DNA of 64,000 nt, taken from the NCBI RefSeq assembly GCF_047511655.1, contig NC_133395.1, positions 77,550,658-77,614,657 of the forward strand, in the 5' to 3' direction. Shown here in pieces: positions 10,723-21,104 of this stretch (positions within the stretch are counted from its first letter, which is position 1; every line of letters begins with the position of its first letter). The translations under genes and the position numbers were made by a program. The stretch is from Castor canadensis (lineage: Eukaryota; Chordata; Mammalia; Rodentia; Castoridae). Under the pieces are notes generated by a model, which made no database searches, was not told where the DNA came from, and saw nothing but the letters and a program-made list of their open reading frames with translations.

Positions 10723-10930
10723 TGCATTTGCCCTTGATCTAAAGTCCGCATATGAGGGAGAACATACGATTTTTGGTCTTCTGGCCCTGGCTAACCTCGC
10801 TCAGGATGATGTTCTCCAGTTCCATCCATTTACTTGCAAATGATAAGATTTAATTCTTGCTCATGGCTGAGCAGTATTCCATTGTGTATAAATACATTTT
10901 CTTAATCCATTCATCAATAGTAGGGCATCT

Positions 10931-12389
10931 TCACTGTTTACATAACTTGGCTATTGTGAATAGCTCTGCAATAAACATGGGTGTGCAGGTGCCTCTGGAG
11001 TAACCTGTGTCACAGTCTTTTGGGTATATCCCCAAGAGTGGTATTGCTGGATCATATGGCAGATCTATGTTTAGATTTTTAAGAAGCCTCCAATTTTTTT
11101 TCCAGAGTGGTTGTACTAGTTTACATTCCCACCAGCAATGTACAAGGGTTCCTTTTTCCCCACATCCTCGCCAACACCTGTTGTTGGTGGTGTTGCTGAT
11201 GATGGCTATTCTAACAGGGGTGAGGTGGAATCTTAGTATGGTTTTAATTTGCATTTCCTTTATTGCTAGAGATGGTGAGCATTTTTTTCATGTGTTTTGT
11301 GGCCATTTGAATTTCTTCTTTTGAGAAAGTTCTGTTTAGTTCACTTGCCCATTTCTTTATTGGTTCATTAATTTTGGGAGAGTTTAGTTTTTGGAGTTCC
11401 CTATATATTCTGGTTATTAGTCCTTTGTCTGATGTGTAGCTGGCAAATATTTTCTCCCACTCTGAGGGTGTTCTCTTCAGTTTAGAGACCATTTCTTTTG
11501 TTGAGCAGAAGCTTTTTAATTTTATGAAGTCCCATTTATCTATGCTATCTCTTAGTTGCTGTGCTGCTGGGGTTCCGTTGAGAAAGTTCTTGCCTATACC
11601 TACTAACTCCAGAGTATTTCCTACTCTTTCCTGTATCAACTTTAGAGTTTGGGGTCTGATATTAAGATCCTTGATCCATTTTGAGTTAATCTTGGTATAG
11701 GGTGATATACATGGATCTAGTTTCAGTTTTTTGCAGACTGCTAACCAGTTTTCCCAGCAGTTTTTGTTGAAGAGGCTGCTGTTTCTCCATCGTATAGTTT
11801 TAGCTCCTTTGTCAAAGACAAGTTGTTTATAGTTGTGTGGCTTCGTATCTGGGTCCTCTATTCTGTTCCACTGGTCTTCATGTCTGTTTTTGTGCCAGTA
11901 CCATGCTGTTTTTATTGTTATTTCTTTGTAATATAGTTTGAAGTCAGGCATGGTGATACCTCCAGCATTGTTCTTTTGACTGAGTACTGCCTTGGCTATT
12001 CGTGGTCTCTTGTGTTTCCATATAAATTTATTGGTAGATTTTTCAATGTCTTTAATGAATGCCATTGGGATTTTGATGGGAATTGCATTAAACATGTAGA
12101 TTACTTTTGGGAATATAGACATTTTTACTATGTTGATTCTACCAGCCCACGAGCATGGGAGATCTCTCCACTTTCTACAGTCTTCCTCAATCTCTTTCTT
12201 CAGAAGTTTATAGTTTTCCTTGTAGAGGTCGTTCACATCCTTTGTTAAGTATTTGATTTTTTTTGAGGCTATTGTAAATGGAATTGTTTTCATATATTCT
12301 TTCCCAGTTTGTTCATTATTAGTATATAGAAATGCTAATGATTTTTCTGTGTTGATTTTATATCCTGCTACCTTGCTATAGCTGTTGAT
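10931..12389 (-). pseudogene. L1 ORF2 C-terminal relic
   Basis: The minus-strand frame is open from the truncation point at 12389 to about 11244. It encodes the region after the reverse transcriptase of L1 ORF2p, with recognisable blocks such as [21 protein letters not shown] frameshift near 11250 moves the reading to a second frame at 11254-10931, which carries the Cys-rich C-terminus ([19 protein letters not shown]) and ends at a premature stop. The polymerase active site and endonuclease are absent. With one shift and one early stop over about 480 codons, the copy is fairly young. It cannot encode a functional enzyme. Confidence 0.93.
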
Positions 12390-12404
12390 CTACCTTACCA
12401 TCTT

Positions 12405-12549
12405 AACGTGTATTTGACAGGGAAAGCCAGAGCACACACGTGTCCTACCAGGAAATAGAAATGTGGTGCTTTTAGCTTTGCTGTTCATCAGCACTGAGCT
12501 ATTACCTCCATGGGAAAGGATGCCTGTAAAAATGGGGATGGGGAAGGGA
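12405..12549. other. Unique sequence
   Basis: Continuation of the locus interrupted by the L1; no feature recognised. Confidence 0.3.
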
Positions 12550-12775
12550 ATGAGGAAGCTGAAGAAGGGTGGAAATGGTCGATGTACTTCATATACTTGT
12601 ATGAAAATAAAACAATGAAATGTATTTAAACTATTTTAAGCAGGAGGGAGGAGGCTGAGGGATAATGATGTTAGGGGTAAACCTAACCAAAGTACATTAT
12701 AAGCATAAATGGAAATGTCACAATGAACTCCTGTGCAACTCATACATACTAATAAAAATGTTTAAAAATGATAAA
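12550..12775 (+). mobile_element. L1 3' UTR fragment, older subfamily
   Basis: The plus-strand part 'gggtaaacctaaccaaagta' to 'ctaataaaaatgtttaaaaa' (12675-12770) is the reverse-complement counterpart of the L1 3' end at 31005-31100. A short A-rich piece before it (12580-12625) may be another 3' end. Confidence 0.6.
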
Positions 12776-13258
12776 TGGCTACCACGACTATATTACTAAT
12801 TTCATGTCCTTACTTCTTAGCGAGGTTACCAGAGCTGTCAAGTTCTAAAAGACAAATATTAAAATTTCTTAGTATAAATCTAGTTTATTAAGTTGTATAC
12901 CTCTTACGTAACTATTTTTTTCTTTATCTAGGTCTATAATCCCTTATGTAGGGCCAACATAATTTGAAATTAAGAAAACTTTGTTTTTCAGAATTGAGAA
13001 TAAGTGATCAGACCTGTAAATAGAAGGAGAGTTTCACAATTCTTATCTGAAACTCCTTGAGCTTATGCTTTTAGAGTGCTTGGAGTTGCTGAAGTGGAGT
13101 CAGACACTTGTACACTTACTTATTTGCTATTTTTACATAGATTTCTTTCTTTTATGTCTTCTGTCATCACATAGCCTTTCTTTGATTTATTTTATGCTTT
13201 GTAACTTTAATTCCATTTTGCCTGAAATTAATATTTCTGCTTTTGCCTTTTAAAAAAT
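12776..13258. other. AT-rich, possibly ancient L1
   Basis: The 13150-13250 end resembles minus-strand L1 ORF2 ('gcctgaaattaatatttctg'), but the match is too weak to assign. No gene is seen. Confidence 0.3.
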
Positions 13259-13261
13259 CTT

Positions 13262-13378
13262 TTTTTTCCATTGGGCACTCTGAAAGCTGAGGTAGGAGGA
13301 TGGTGAGTTCGAGGCCAGTCTGGGCTACATAGTGAGACCATGTTTCAAAACCAAACAAAATGAAACAGCAAGAGCAAA
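13262..13378 (+). mobile_element. B1-like SINE monomer, 5'-truncated
   Basis: Contains 'gaggtaggaggatggtgagt', 'tcgaggccagtctgggctac' and 'atagtgagaccatgtttcaa' with an A-rich tail. There is no dID unit. Confidence 0.75.
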
Positions 13379-13922
13379 AAGTTATCCTTCTTCTTTTGAA
13401 AGAATGATGGGCTCATAGGAAGTTGCAAAAATAGTACATAAAATCTTATAGACCCTTCATTCGCCTTCCCCCAGTGATGAAATAACTGGGTTGTGTCCAG
13501 TTTTTGGCTATTGTGAGCAAAGCCACTACAATGAAACATTTAGGAACAGGTTTTTGTGTGAGCATATGATTCTATTTCTCTACAATGAGTGCCCAAGAGT
13601 GCAGTTGATGAGTGTATGGTAATCATGTTTAGTTTTACAAGAAATTGCCAAACTATTTTCAGGTTGTCTGTACTATTTTACATCCCAATCAGCAATATAT
13701 AAAAGATACACTTTCTCTGCATCCTTGCTGGCATTTGGTGGTGTCACCATTTTCAAACTGTAGTCATATCTCATTGGGGTTGTAATTTGTATTAGAGAAA
13801 TAAAAAAATTGTATCAGAGAAATTTGTATTGTATTTCCCTGACACAAATTACATCCTTTCATTTGTTATTTACCATACATACTTCCTTTATGGAAAATGT
13901 CTGGTTATGGTCTTGCCTGTTT

Positions 13923-14192
13923 TCAAATTGGGCTTTTATGTGAGGGTGATCTGGCTGTGACATCTGTCACCCCATTGATCGCCAGGGTTGATTTGGCTGA
14001 TCTGGCTGGCTAGGGGGGTGTCCCCTTCTTCCTTCACCACTCCATGTGTGTCCCTCCTGAAGCTGTGTGCTGGGTGGAAGAGGACGAGGAAGACCATCCC
14101 CGATAGAGGAGGACCGTTCTTCGGTCAAGGGTATAAGAGCAGCTGCGCTCCCCTGCTAGAACCTCCAAACAAGCTCTCAAATTGGGCTTTTA
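13923..14192. repeat. TSD pair flanking 7SK copy
   Basis: The perfect 16-base direct repeat tcaaattgggctttta lies at 13923-13938 and 14177-14192. The host L1 sequence is continuous when one copy is removed. Confidence 0.95.
13939..14176 (+). pseudogene. RN7SK (pseudogene): Tailless 7SK retropseudogene
   Basis: The sequence runs from near the 5' end of 7SK ('tgtgagggtgatctggctgt', a decayed form of the start) through the central region ('gaggaccgttcttcggtcaa') to about nucleotide 240 of the roughly 330-base RNA ('cctccaaacaagctct'). The 3' quarter is missing. There is no poly(A) or T-run at the 3' end. The TSD begins with TCAA, which also occurs in 7SK at the truncation point, so internal priming by microhomology is likely. 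CpG decay is widespread and a 6-base insertion lies near 14090. Functional 7SK scaffolds HEXIM/P-TEFb; this copy lacks the 3' domain and cannot. Confidence 0.95.
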
Positions 14193-14596
14193 AGAACATT
14201 GTGGAGTTTTGAGAGTTTTTTGTACATTCTAGATGCAAGTCCTCTGTCGGATATGTAGTTTCTAAGCTTTTTCTGCCAGTTTGTGGCTTATCTTTTCAGG
14301 CTCTTTCACAGAGAAAAAGTTTAAATTTTGATTAGGTTGAATTTCTCAGTTTTTTTTTTTCTACTGTAGATTATACTTTTGGTGTCAAATATAAGAATTC
14401 TTTGCCCAGTACTAGGCTCCAATGAGTTTCTCCTTCATTTTGCTGTAAAATCTTTTATAGTTTTATACTTTACATTTAAATCTACAATTCATTTTGAGTT
14501 ATTTTGTGTATAAGGTGTGAGATTTTGGTCACGTGTCTTATGGCTAATTGTTCCAGCACTTGTTGAAAGGCTATCATTTCTCATTTAATTGCTTTG

Positions 14597-14788
14597 GGGT
14601 TTTTTTGGTACTGGGGTTTGAACTCAGGGCCTACCTCATAAGCCACTCCACCAGCCCTTTTTTTGTGATGGGTTTTTTCAAAATGAGTTCTCACCAATTA
14701 TTTCCCCACTGGTTCCTAACCACGAGCCTCCTGATCTCTGCCTCCTGAGTAGCTAGGGTTACAGGCGTGAGCCACCAGTGCCCAGCTC
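14597..14788 (-). mobile_element. B1-dID dimeric SINE
   Basis: Minus-strand full-length dimer. The dID unit comes first on the plus strand ('ggtactggggtttgaactca') and the B1 head ends at 'gtgagccaccagtgcccagc'. The decayed flanks taattgcttt (left) and caattgcttt (right) look like a TSD in the host L1. Confidence 0.85.
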
Positions 14789-15185
14789 AATTGCTTTTGC
14801 ACCTTTGTGAAAAACCAGTTAGGCATCTTTGCGTGGGGCAGTGCCATTCATCTGTTCCATTCATCTGTATGTCTGCCCTTCCACCAGTAGCATACTGTTG
14901 TGGTTAATGAAGCTGAAAGTCTTAAAAATCTAAAACAGTAATTTCTCCCACTTAATTTTTCATTTTGAAAAATTGTTTTAGCTATATTAGTGTCTTTTCC
15001 TTTTCATATAAATTTTAGAATAAGCTTGTCCATTTCTTCAAAAACAATCTTGTCAGAATTTCAGAAAGGATTGTGTTAAATTGATAGATCACTCTAGGGC
15101 AATTGACATCCTTATTATGGTGAGTTTTCTAATCCACAAATACAATGTGTCTCTTTAGGTTTTTCATTTTTTTCTTCAGCACCTT

Positions 15186-15640
15186 GCATTCTCTTGGCTT
15201 TTAAGACAATTTACATTTATCTTTTCATCCTTCTTTTGATTTTTGACTTCCCCCCAACTTTGTGTTCTTCGTATTTCTTATACACGCATAACTGAGTCTT
15301 TTGTTCTCTTTCATTCCTGTCTTCTCTCGTCTTCTTCCTCCTTTCCTCCTTTTTTTCCCAGCTGACTATGCCTGCCTTTCACCCCAATCTTCTGATTTAT
15401 TTTTTTTACTTCCTATTTTGCTTTGCTATTCACTTTTAAAATTTTTGCTGATAAATCCAGTTACTTTGGAATCTCTTCCCTTTCTCATGTTAATTAGGAA
15501 ATTTAACTGTGTTTTCCTATTCCACATTTCCATTCCTAATCGTCATCCTTGAATACATAATGCTATTCTCATCTCCAAGATGATATGCCAGCTGCTTTTC
15601 ACCAGTGTTCTCCTCACCTCACATGAAGAATGACGTAGTG
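15186..15640. other. T/C-rich sequence, no gene
   Basis: Pyrimidine-rich stretches at 15300-15360. It may be more old L1, but I see nothing decisive. Confidence 0.3.
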
Positions 15641-15715
15641 GAAGGCTGGCGGTGTTGCTCAGTGGCAGAATGCTTAGGCTCTGGGTTTGATTCCCCAGTC
15701 CCTATCCCTGCCACC
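15641..15715 (+). mobile_element. ID-like SINE
   Basis: 'ggctggcggtgttgctcagt' followed by 'ggctctgggtttgattcccc'. Short, with a C-rich end rather than a clear A tail. Confidence 0.65.
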
Positions 15716-15796
15716 CCCCCAATAGTGTTATTACTTTCACATGTGCCCACCCAGTTTCTAGCCATGGCTGAGATGAGCAAACTATTAATAGATTCT

Positions 15797-16020
15797 TTTC
15801 TTTTTTTATTCACATGTGCATACAATGTTTGGGTAATTTCTCTCCCCTCCCCCCACCCCCTCCCTTACCACACATCCCACCCCCTCCCTCTTCCCCCTAC
15901 CCCCTTGATACCAGGCAGAAATTATTCTGCCCTTATCTCTTATTTTGTTGAAGAGAGAATATAAGCAATAATAGGAAGGACCAAGGTTTTTTGCTACTTG
16001 AGATAAGGATAGCTATACAT
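15797..16020 (-). mobile_element. L1 3' end, 5'-truncated
   Basis: Same 3' end as at 496, 10003 and 31415, starting at a T-run near 15800 and ending near 'ggatagctatacat'. About 220 bases of 3' UTR only. I found no convincing TSD. Confidence 0.85.
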
Positions 16021-16870
16021 TACTCATATTTCAATAGTCCTCAGTGTTCCCAAATACATTTCCTGACGTCTGTCACTATCTGCTTAGATTAACAATGCAC
16101 ATTGTAAAATTTTTTGTCTGCCATTGACTCATTTTCTATTTCCTGTCCTTGACAAATTATTTCTCCTTCTTCTGTTTTTCTTCCTCCTGCTTCTTGACAG
16201 ACTTCTATCTGGAACCTTTTCCTTAGACAGCTTATGGGAATGATTCTTTCAAACCTTGCATGCTAGTGCATACCTTTCTTTTACTTAACAAGGCGACAAT
16301 ATCCAGATGTGTTCTCAGGTCCTAGTCCTTTTCTCTTAGTAATCTGTAGACACCATCCTACCATTCCACTGACTTCTGCTGTTCCCTATGAGACAGGACC
16401 AGCTGAGTTTTTCTTTCTGGAGGTAACTTGTTCCTTTGGTCTGGAAGTATTGAATTGATCTTCAGTATTGGAACTTTCACATTTTACTAAGATGTCTGGG
16501 TAATTTTAAAATATCATATCTCCTAAACCTGGGTAAGTAAGTCCACAAATAAGTGAAAATAATCATTTCTTTATTTTTCCTTCCTTCGTTCCTTGTTATC
16601 CTCTAGCATTCATTACTTGCTTATTGGATCTGCAGGAGTTGTCCTTCAAACATTTTCTTTTCTCCCCATCTATAAATTCTTCCTCTTTGTATTTTTTAAA
16701 AATAATTTCTTCTGCTTGGTCTTCAAAACCACAATTAATTAATTTAATTATGGTAATTAAAGAATTACCATAGTTTATTTATATATTTGATAATGACACT
16801 GTTAGGTTTTCTTTGCTCTACTATTTGAGCCATACTCCCCAAATTTCTTATCTCAACAGCAGCAATTTTG
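16021..16870. other. AT-rich, possibly ancient LINE, no gene
   Basis: Parts (16200-16700) have the composition and word content of very old minus-strand L1 sequence, but I cannot align them with confidence. Confidence 0.3.
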
Positions 16871-16878
16871 TCATTCAA

Positions 16879-17036
16879 TTTTTTTGGGGGGTACTGAGGT
16901 TTGAACTCCGGGCCTTGCACTTGGTAGGCAGGTGCTCTACCACTTGAGCCACACCTCTAGCCCTTTTTTGAATAGGGTCTTATATTTTTGCCTGGGCTGG
17001 CCTCAGACCAAGATCCTCCCATTCTTGTCTTGGATT
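16879..17036 (-). mobile_element. B1-dID SINE, 5' part truncated
   Basis: Minus-strand dID unit ('ggtaggcaggtgctctacca' on plus) then part of the B1 unit ('gggctggcctcagaccaaga'). Confidence 0.75.
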
Positions 17037-17049
17037 TTTGACTCTTTTG

Positions 17050-17125
17050 TTTTACAGGGCTGGAGATTGAACCCAGGGCCTCATGCATGCAAGTCAGGTA
17101 CTCTACATCTGTGACCCTGTTTACT
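17050..17125 (-). mobile_element. ID-like SINE monomer
   Basis: Reverse ID core 'tggagattgaacccagggcc' then 'tcatgcatgcaagtcaggta'. It abuts the previous SINE. Confidence 0.7.
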
Positions 17126-17327
17126 GAAATTTTCAGATTGAAAATAATTTTTTAAAAGTTTTTCAAAAGTAGGTTTTATTTTGTAACTAAATCTCTATAA
17201 ATGTAAATTAGGGTAACATTAGTTTCTGTCAACAGATAGTCTCTCAATTCTCATATGGTAGAGAAGACGGGTGTATTCCATGCAGTCATTCAGGGACCTA
17301 GGTTGATAGAAACTCTAGAATGCTGAA

Positions 17328-17390
17328 CTTTTTTTTTTTTTTCTCAGTGCTGAGGATCTAACTCAGAGCTTCATATCTTAAGCATTTGAG
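17328..17390 (-). mobile_element. ID-like SINE fragment
   Basis: T-run followed by 'gctgaggatctaactcagag'; truncated and diverged. Confidence 0.55.
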
Positions 17391-17682
17391 TTTAAAAAGC
17401 TAGAGAGAGATGTCATGGAAAAAAAAAAAAACCTGAAACTAGGTGGACAAGTTTTGAGGCACAATTGGTATTGGAAGGGAAGCAGAGGCAATAGATGTGC
17501 AGGCTGAAGAATGGAGATACATCATACAAATCCATGTCTGTCTCTTCCACCTACAAATGGCACCTATAAACCCAGGTTCCCATTTGACCCAGAGCTGGAT
17601 AAGGTCTTGCTTCTGCTAGACATTTCCCAAGATTCTTTATCTGCCCATTGTTTTTTCCCATATTCTTTCACTGAAGAGTTCA
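17391..17682. other. Unique sequence
   Basis: No recognised feature. Confidence 0.3.
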
Positions 17683-17935
17683 GGATAGTAGAGTGGTTAA
17701 TGGCTTGTGCCCTGAAGTGATGGCAGACCCAAGTTCAGATCCTGGCTCTGCCACTGGCTAATTCTGGGTTCTTGAACTGGTAAGTCAACTCTGTAAGCCT
17801 TGTTTCTTACTACTGAAAAATGGGATAAAACATAATGCCTTCTGCATGGGGTTTCTTTTAGGATTAAATAAAACCATGCAATTAGCATACTGCCTAACCT
17901 GAATACACTCAATACAATTTAGCTACCATTACTAT
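17683..17935 (+). mobile_element. MIR SINE
   Basis: Follows MIR consensus order on the plus strand: 'agtagagtggttaatggctt', 'cagatcctggctctgccact', the core region, then 'ggattaaataaaaccatgca' and an end with 'tgcctaacctgaatacactc'. Nearly full-length, old, shared across mammals. Confidence 0.85.
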
Positions 17936-18054
17936 GAGCAGTCAGTTACCTTGATGTTTGAACTGTGTTTTCCTGAAGATGACTCCTAACCTATGTTTCT
18001 GGTCCTGATGACTCTACTGAGTATAACATTTCCATATCCAGCTGGACAATACTA

Positions 18055-18330
18055 CTTGGATTCTCTGTCATAAAGTCTTCCACTGACTAGCTCAAATTTA
18101 CCCTTTTAGCCTGAGCTCCCAGACTATGCTGCCAATAATACTCTCTTACCACCTAGACACTCTTTAATTACTCCCCCTTGTTTCTTCCACCTGGAATGTT
18201 CTCTTGTTCATTTATTCTTACCAAGATCTAACTCTGTCTTTAAGAACAGCTCACATGCCACTTTTCTCTGACCTTCCTCAATGAAGAACTCTTAACTTTT
18301 GCAGGTGATTGTTTGATTTTTCTTGTCACT
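18055..18330 (+). mobile_element. L2 LINE fragment
   Basis: 'gtttcttccacctggaatgt', 'tctttaagaacagctcacat' and 'ttctctgaccttcctcaatg' match the remembered L2 ORF2 C-terminal end. Confidence 0.65.
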
Positions 18331-18779
18331 CATGGTGCCTCATGATACCATTAACTTCCGCTGTAAGTCAGGATTCTCAGCTACAAGTGATAAGATCTTC
18401 ATGCAAGTTAGTAAAGAGGGAATTTGTAGGCTTAATAATTTGAAATATGGAGACTTCACACAAAAATGAAGCCAAAGCCTCAGACTAGGTAATGAAGGCA
18501 CTCAGCTTCTATGCCTAACTTTGCTTCCTTTTGTGTGTTGGCTCAATCCTTATCTAATGTGCCCCAATTTCCTCTATAGAGGGAAAAGGAGCACTAGTTT
18601 GCCCACATGCTATCTTTATAGTTGTGATCTAATTGCAAGATAAATTTCCCATCTACCTCCAACAGAAAAGGCCTTGGAGAGAACTCAGGGTGTCTTGCTC
18701 ATTCTTGTACCGTGTAGGGGCCAGAGGGATGGAAGGGTCTGATTGCACAGATGTGCCTCACACATAGTATCAGTCAGCT
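18331..18779. other. Unique sequence
   Basis: No repeat or exon recognised. Confidence 0.3.
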
Positions 18780-18960
18780 TTCCCTCACCCTAACAAAAAT
18801 AGCTGAGATAATCTACTTATAAAGAGAAAAGGTTTATTTTGGCTCACAGTTTTAGAGGTCAGTCCATGAATAGCCTTTCTTCTCTTTCAAGTCAGTCCTC
18901 CATCCACAGCTTTTATAGAAGCGTCTGATTCTGATTGGACCGTTTCACTACTGGAGGTGA
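18780..18960 (-). mobile_element. ERVL-MaLR LTR fragment
   Basis: Minus-strand 3' part of a MaLR LTR: the plus strand shows 'agctgagataatctacttat', 'ggtttattttggctcacagt' and 'ttttagaggtcagtccatga'. Same family as 51925-52255. Only the 3' part of the LTR is clear. Confidence 0.7.
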
Positions 18961-19945
18961 GGGCTGATGAAATAAACATTCTGCTCAAAAAACTTCTTCA
19001 TGTACCTTTTCTGGTGGCATCCAAGGACACACCAGGAGTTTATCACGGGAGGGTAGTTGTTCATTGTTTCAGCAACTACCTGGCATCAGCCTTAGACTCA
19101 GGATCCAAAGGGCATAGCCTCTGTGCTCAAGGTAGGTGGCCACTTGCTTTAGAAATGAGTTTTTTTTTTTTTCCTTTTGCCCCTGGGTTATGGGCTGGTA
19201 AGCCTGCACCACCTCCTTCCTGCACGCTCAGAGACAGAAAGGGCTCCACTGGTCCAGCCAAGTCAGCCAAGCCAAAAGCACCCAAGCAGACAAATTCCAC
19301 ACGGCACTCCTGGAAATGCCATTCCTGATCATTTTCTTTTGAAAGCCAGACATGATTGATGTACAGGGGGGGGGGAAAGAAATTGAGGTAGAAAGACCCT
19401 TAGAGTGAGTTTTTTGTTAGTCTGTCTAGAAGTTAGGCTGTGCTTACCCTATGCAGTAGCTGTGGTGTCCAAGGCTAAACTTTCTTCTAGTGTCCTTGTT
19501 TTTGTGTTCCTTGTCATTGGCTTTCCCTAGAGACGCCTTAAATAGGGTTTGGCATTTACAGTTCTTTCAGCTGCAATCTCCTGTGACTATACAGGAGTCC
19601 CTGGGCTGTGACATTGACAAGTGCTTCTTAGTGCTCTCCAGAGTGAGGCAAGAAAGTTAGCAGGGGCTAGAATTGGGTATTTCCCTTCTCCTAAGTGTGT
19701 TAGGCGCTGGTAAAACTCTCTCTTGGGACAGACCACTGTTAGGGAAAACAGATTACTCTGAGTTTATTTCAAAATAATTCTCTTTCCCCTTCCCTCTGAG
19801 AACCTTGGGGACACCTGGAGGCAACATTGGGCTTTTAGGAGTTTTTAATCTCTCAAGCTAGTCCTTGCTTATTCTGCAGCAATTCATCATTTATCTTTCA
19901 AGTGTTCCTGCCAGGATCCAATTGCAGCTTCTGCCCCATATAAGC
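18961..19945. other. Unique sequence, no gene
   Basis: No convincing repeat or exon. A 9-base G run lies at about 19366-19374. Confidence 0.3.
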
Positions 19946-19949
19946 TGCA

Positions 19950-20075
19950 GTTTTCTTTCTTTTTTGTTTTAATTTAAAAAATTTTAATTATCATATTATT
20001 GTTGTACTGGTGGCACAATGTGACATTTACAAAAGTTCTTACATGATATCACAGTTGAATTCACCCCCTCCAACT
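19950..20075 (-). mobile_element. L1 3' UTR fragment, older subfamily
   Basis: The plus-strand text 'gttgtactggtggcacaatg' and 'tgacatttacaaaagttctt' resembles the L1 3' end at 31005 in the same orientation. Confidence 0.55.
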
Positions 20076-20184
20076 GCGGTTTTCTATCTCTGCCTGTGTC
20101 TGCGGTTTTCAGAGCAGCAGGCTGCACCTTGACCTCGATTCTCTGTGAATCTAAGAAGAATTGTTGTTTCTTGGTTTGTTCAGC

Positions 20185-20262
20185 ATTTCCTTCCTTCTTT
20201 TCTTCCTCCCTCCGTCCCTCCCTTCTCTTTCTCCCTTTCTTCCTTCCTATTTATCTTTTTGC
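20185..20262. repeat. Pyrimidine tract (CCTT/TTTC)n
   Basis: Imperfect TTCC/CTTT repeats, purine on the minus strand. Confidence 0.8.
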
Positions 20263-20299
20263 TTTCTTGTTTTGAGGTTGAGAATGATGAGTCGTAAGC

Positions 20300-20685
20300 T
20301 CTTTATAAGTCAGACCAGAAACTGAAAGTCAATGCTATTGATTTTTGCATGTTAATTTTGTATCCCGCTATCTTATGAAATTCTTTCATTGTTTGAATTG
20401 TGTCATTGATTCCCTAGGTTTTTTTCATGTTTGTTATTCTGTTGTCTGCAAATACAGATAGTTTCATTTTAAATTTTCCTTTCCTTATACCTTTATTTGT
20501 TTTTCTAGTTGAATTGTATTGACTGGTACCCACGGAATACCTTGTTAAGTAGCTGTGGAGATTGTGGATGTTTTGCCTTGTTTCTGACTTTAATGGGGTT
20601 TTCCCATTAAAAAGATGGTGACTTTTGGATTGAATTTTATGTATTTTGTTGTATGTTTTAAAATGTGGATTTAATTATTTTTTAA
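20300..20685 (-). mobile_element. Old L1 ORF2 region
   Basis: Minus-strand L1 reverse-transcriptase-side sequence (plus text: 'ttttgtatcccgctatctta', 'ctgcaaatacagatagtttc', 'ccttgtttctgactttaatg'). It continues at 21105 after about 400 bases of other sequence. Confidence 0.72.
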
Positions 20686-20689
20686 TTTT

Positions 20690-21060
20690 GGCAAGGCCAA
20701 CAGATTAGCAGATGACTTTCATTAAAAAGATAGTTTGTTATACCTCTACCATGGTTCCCATGGACCCAGAAGAATGGGCAAGGAAGAGTAAGCAGGCTTC
20801 ATGTTGGCTAGCTGGGTAATTTCAGTAATTGTGCATAAGGCTGACCCTAGTTGTCTGGTACTTGGCCTGGGGTGATTAGAGCAGGCAGACAGTTGCTCAG
20901 AGTCTAGGAGCCCAGTAAAAGAGGTAGTCTCCAGGTGAACTGTCTACTGTCTCTAGTAATTAGCTGCCCTAGGAAAGGCCAGCCCTCCAGGGTTAGCAAG
21001 CCTCCAGACATTAAAATATCAGAATACAGAAAATAAAAAGTAATTGTTAATTTAGCATGA
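20690..21060. other. Unassigned insertion inside old L1
   Basis: This segment separates two collinear L1 pieces, so it is probably an inserted repeat. Its 20735-21050 part has an LTR-like texture, but I cannot name the family. Confidence 0.4.
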
Positions 21061-21104
21061 CAAAGAAGAATTAATCCATTTCTATTTTCTTTAGAATTTT
21101 TAGG

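Larger units (their letters stand above)
10435..10735. repeat. TSD pair flanking U6/L1 chimera
   Basis: The 13-base perfect direct repeat tgcatttgccctt occurs at 10435-10447 and 10723-10735. The related L1 at 31.4-32.3 kb shows the uninterrupted site at 31887-31899 (tgtgtttgccctt) with matching flanks, which confirms that 10448-10722 plus one repeat copy was inserted. Confidence 0.95.
10003..12389 (-). mobile_element. Younger L1, 5'-truncated, with 15-bp TSD
   Basis: On the minus strand this holds the C-terminal part of L1 ORF2, then the 3' UTR and the conserved 3' end (T-rich side near 10003). A perfect duplication ctaccttaccatctt at 9988-10002 and 12390-12404 delimits it. The body is about 2.1 kb once the nested U6/L1 insertion (10448-10735 including one TSD copy) is removed. 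5' truncation lies downstream of the reverse transcriptase active site, so it was dead on arrival. Confidence 0.95.
13480..15185 (-). mobile_element. Old L1 ORF2 region (L1M-like)
   Basis: On the minus strand the sequence follows L1 ORF2 C-terminal order: the plus-strand text shows 'tttttggctattgtgagcaa' at 13501, 'acatcccaatcagcaatata', 'gcatccttgctggcatttgg', then 'attttgagttattttgtgta' and 'ttgaaaaattgttttagcta'. Frames are lost. It is interrupted by the 7SK copy at 13939-14176 and a SINE at 14597-14788, both younger than the L1. Confidence 0.82.

Noticed and set aside
11976..12248. Plus-strand 90-codon open frame in the L1
   Set aside because: Antisense shadow of the L1 ORF2 relic.
13939..14176. 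Functional 7SK gene
   Set aside because: The 3' quarter including the terminal hairpin is missing and the flanks are an old L1 with a TSD.
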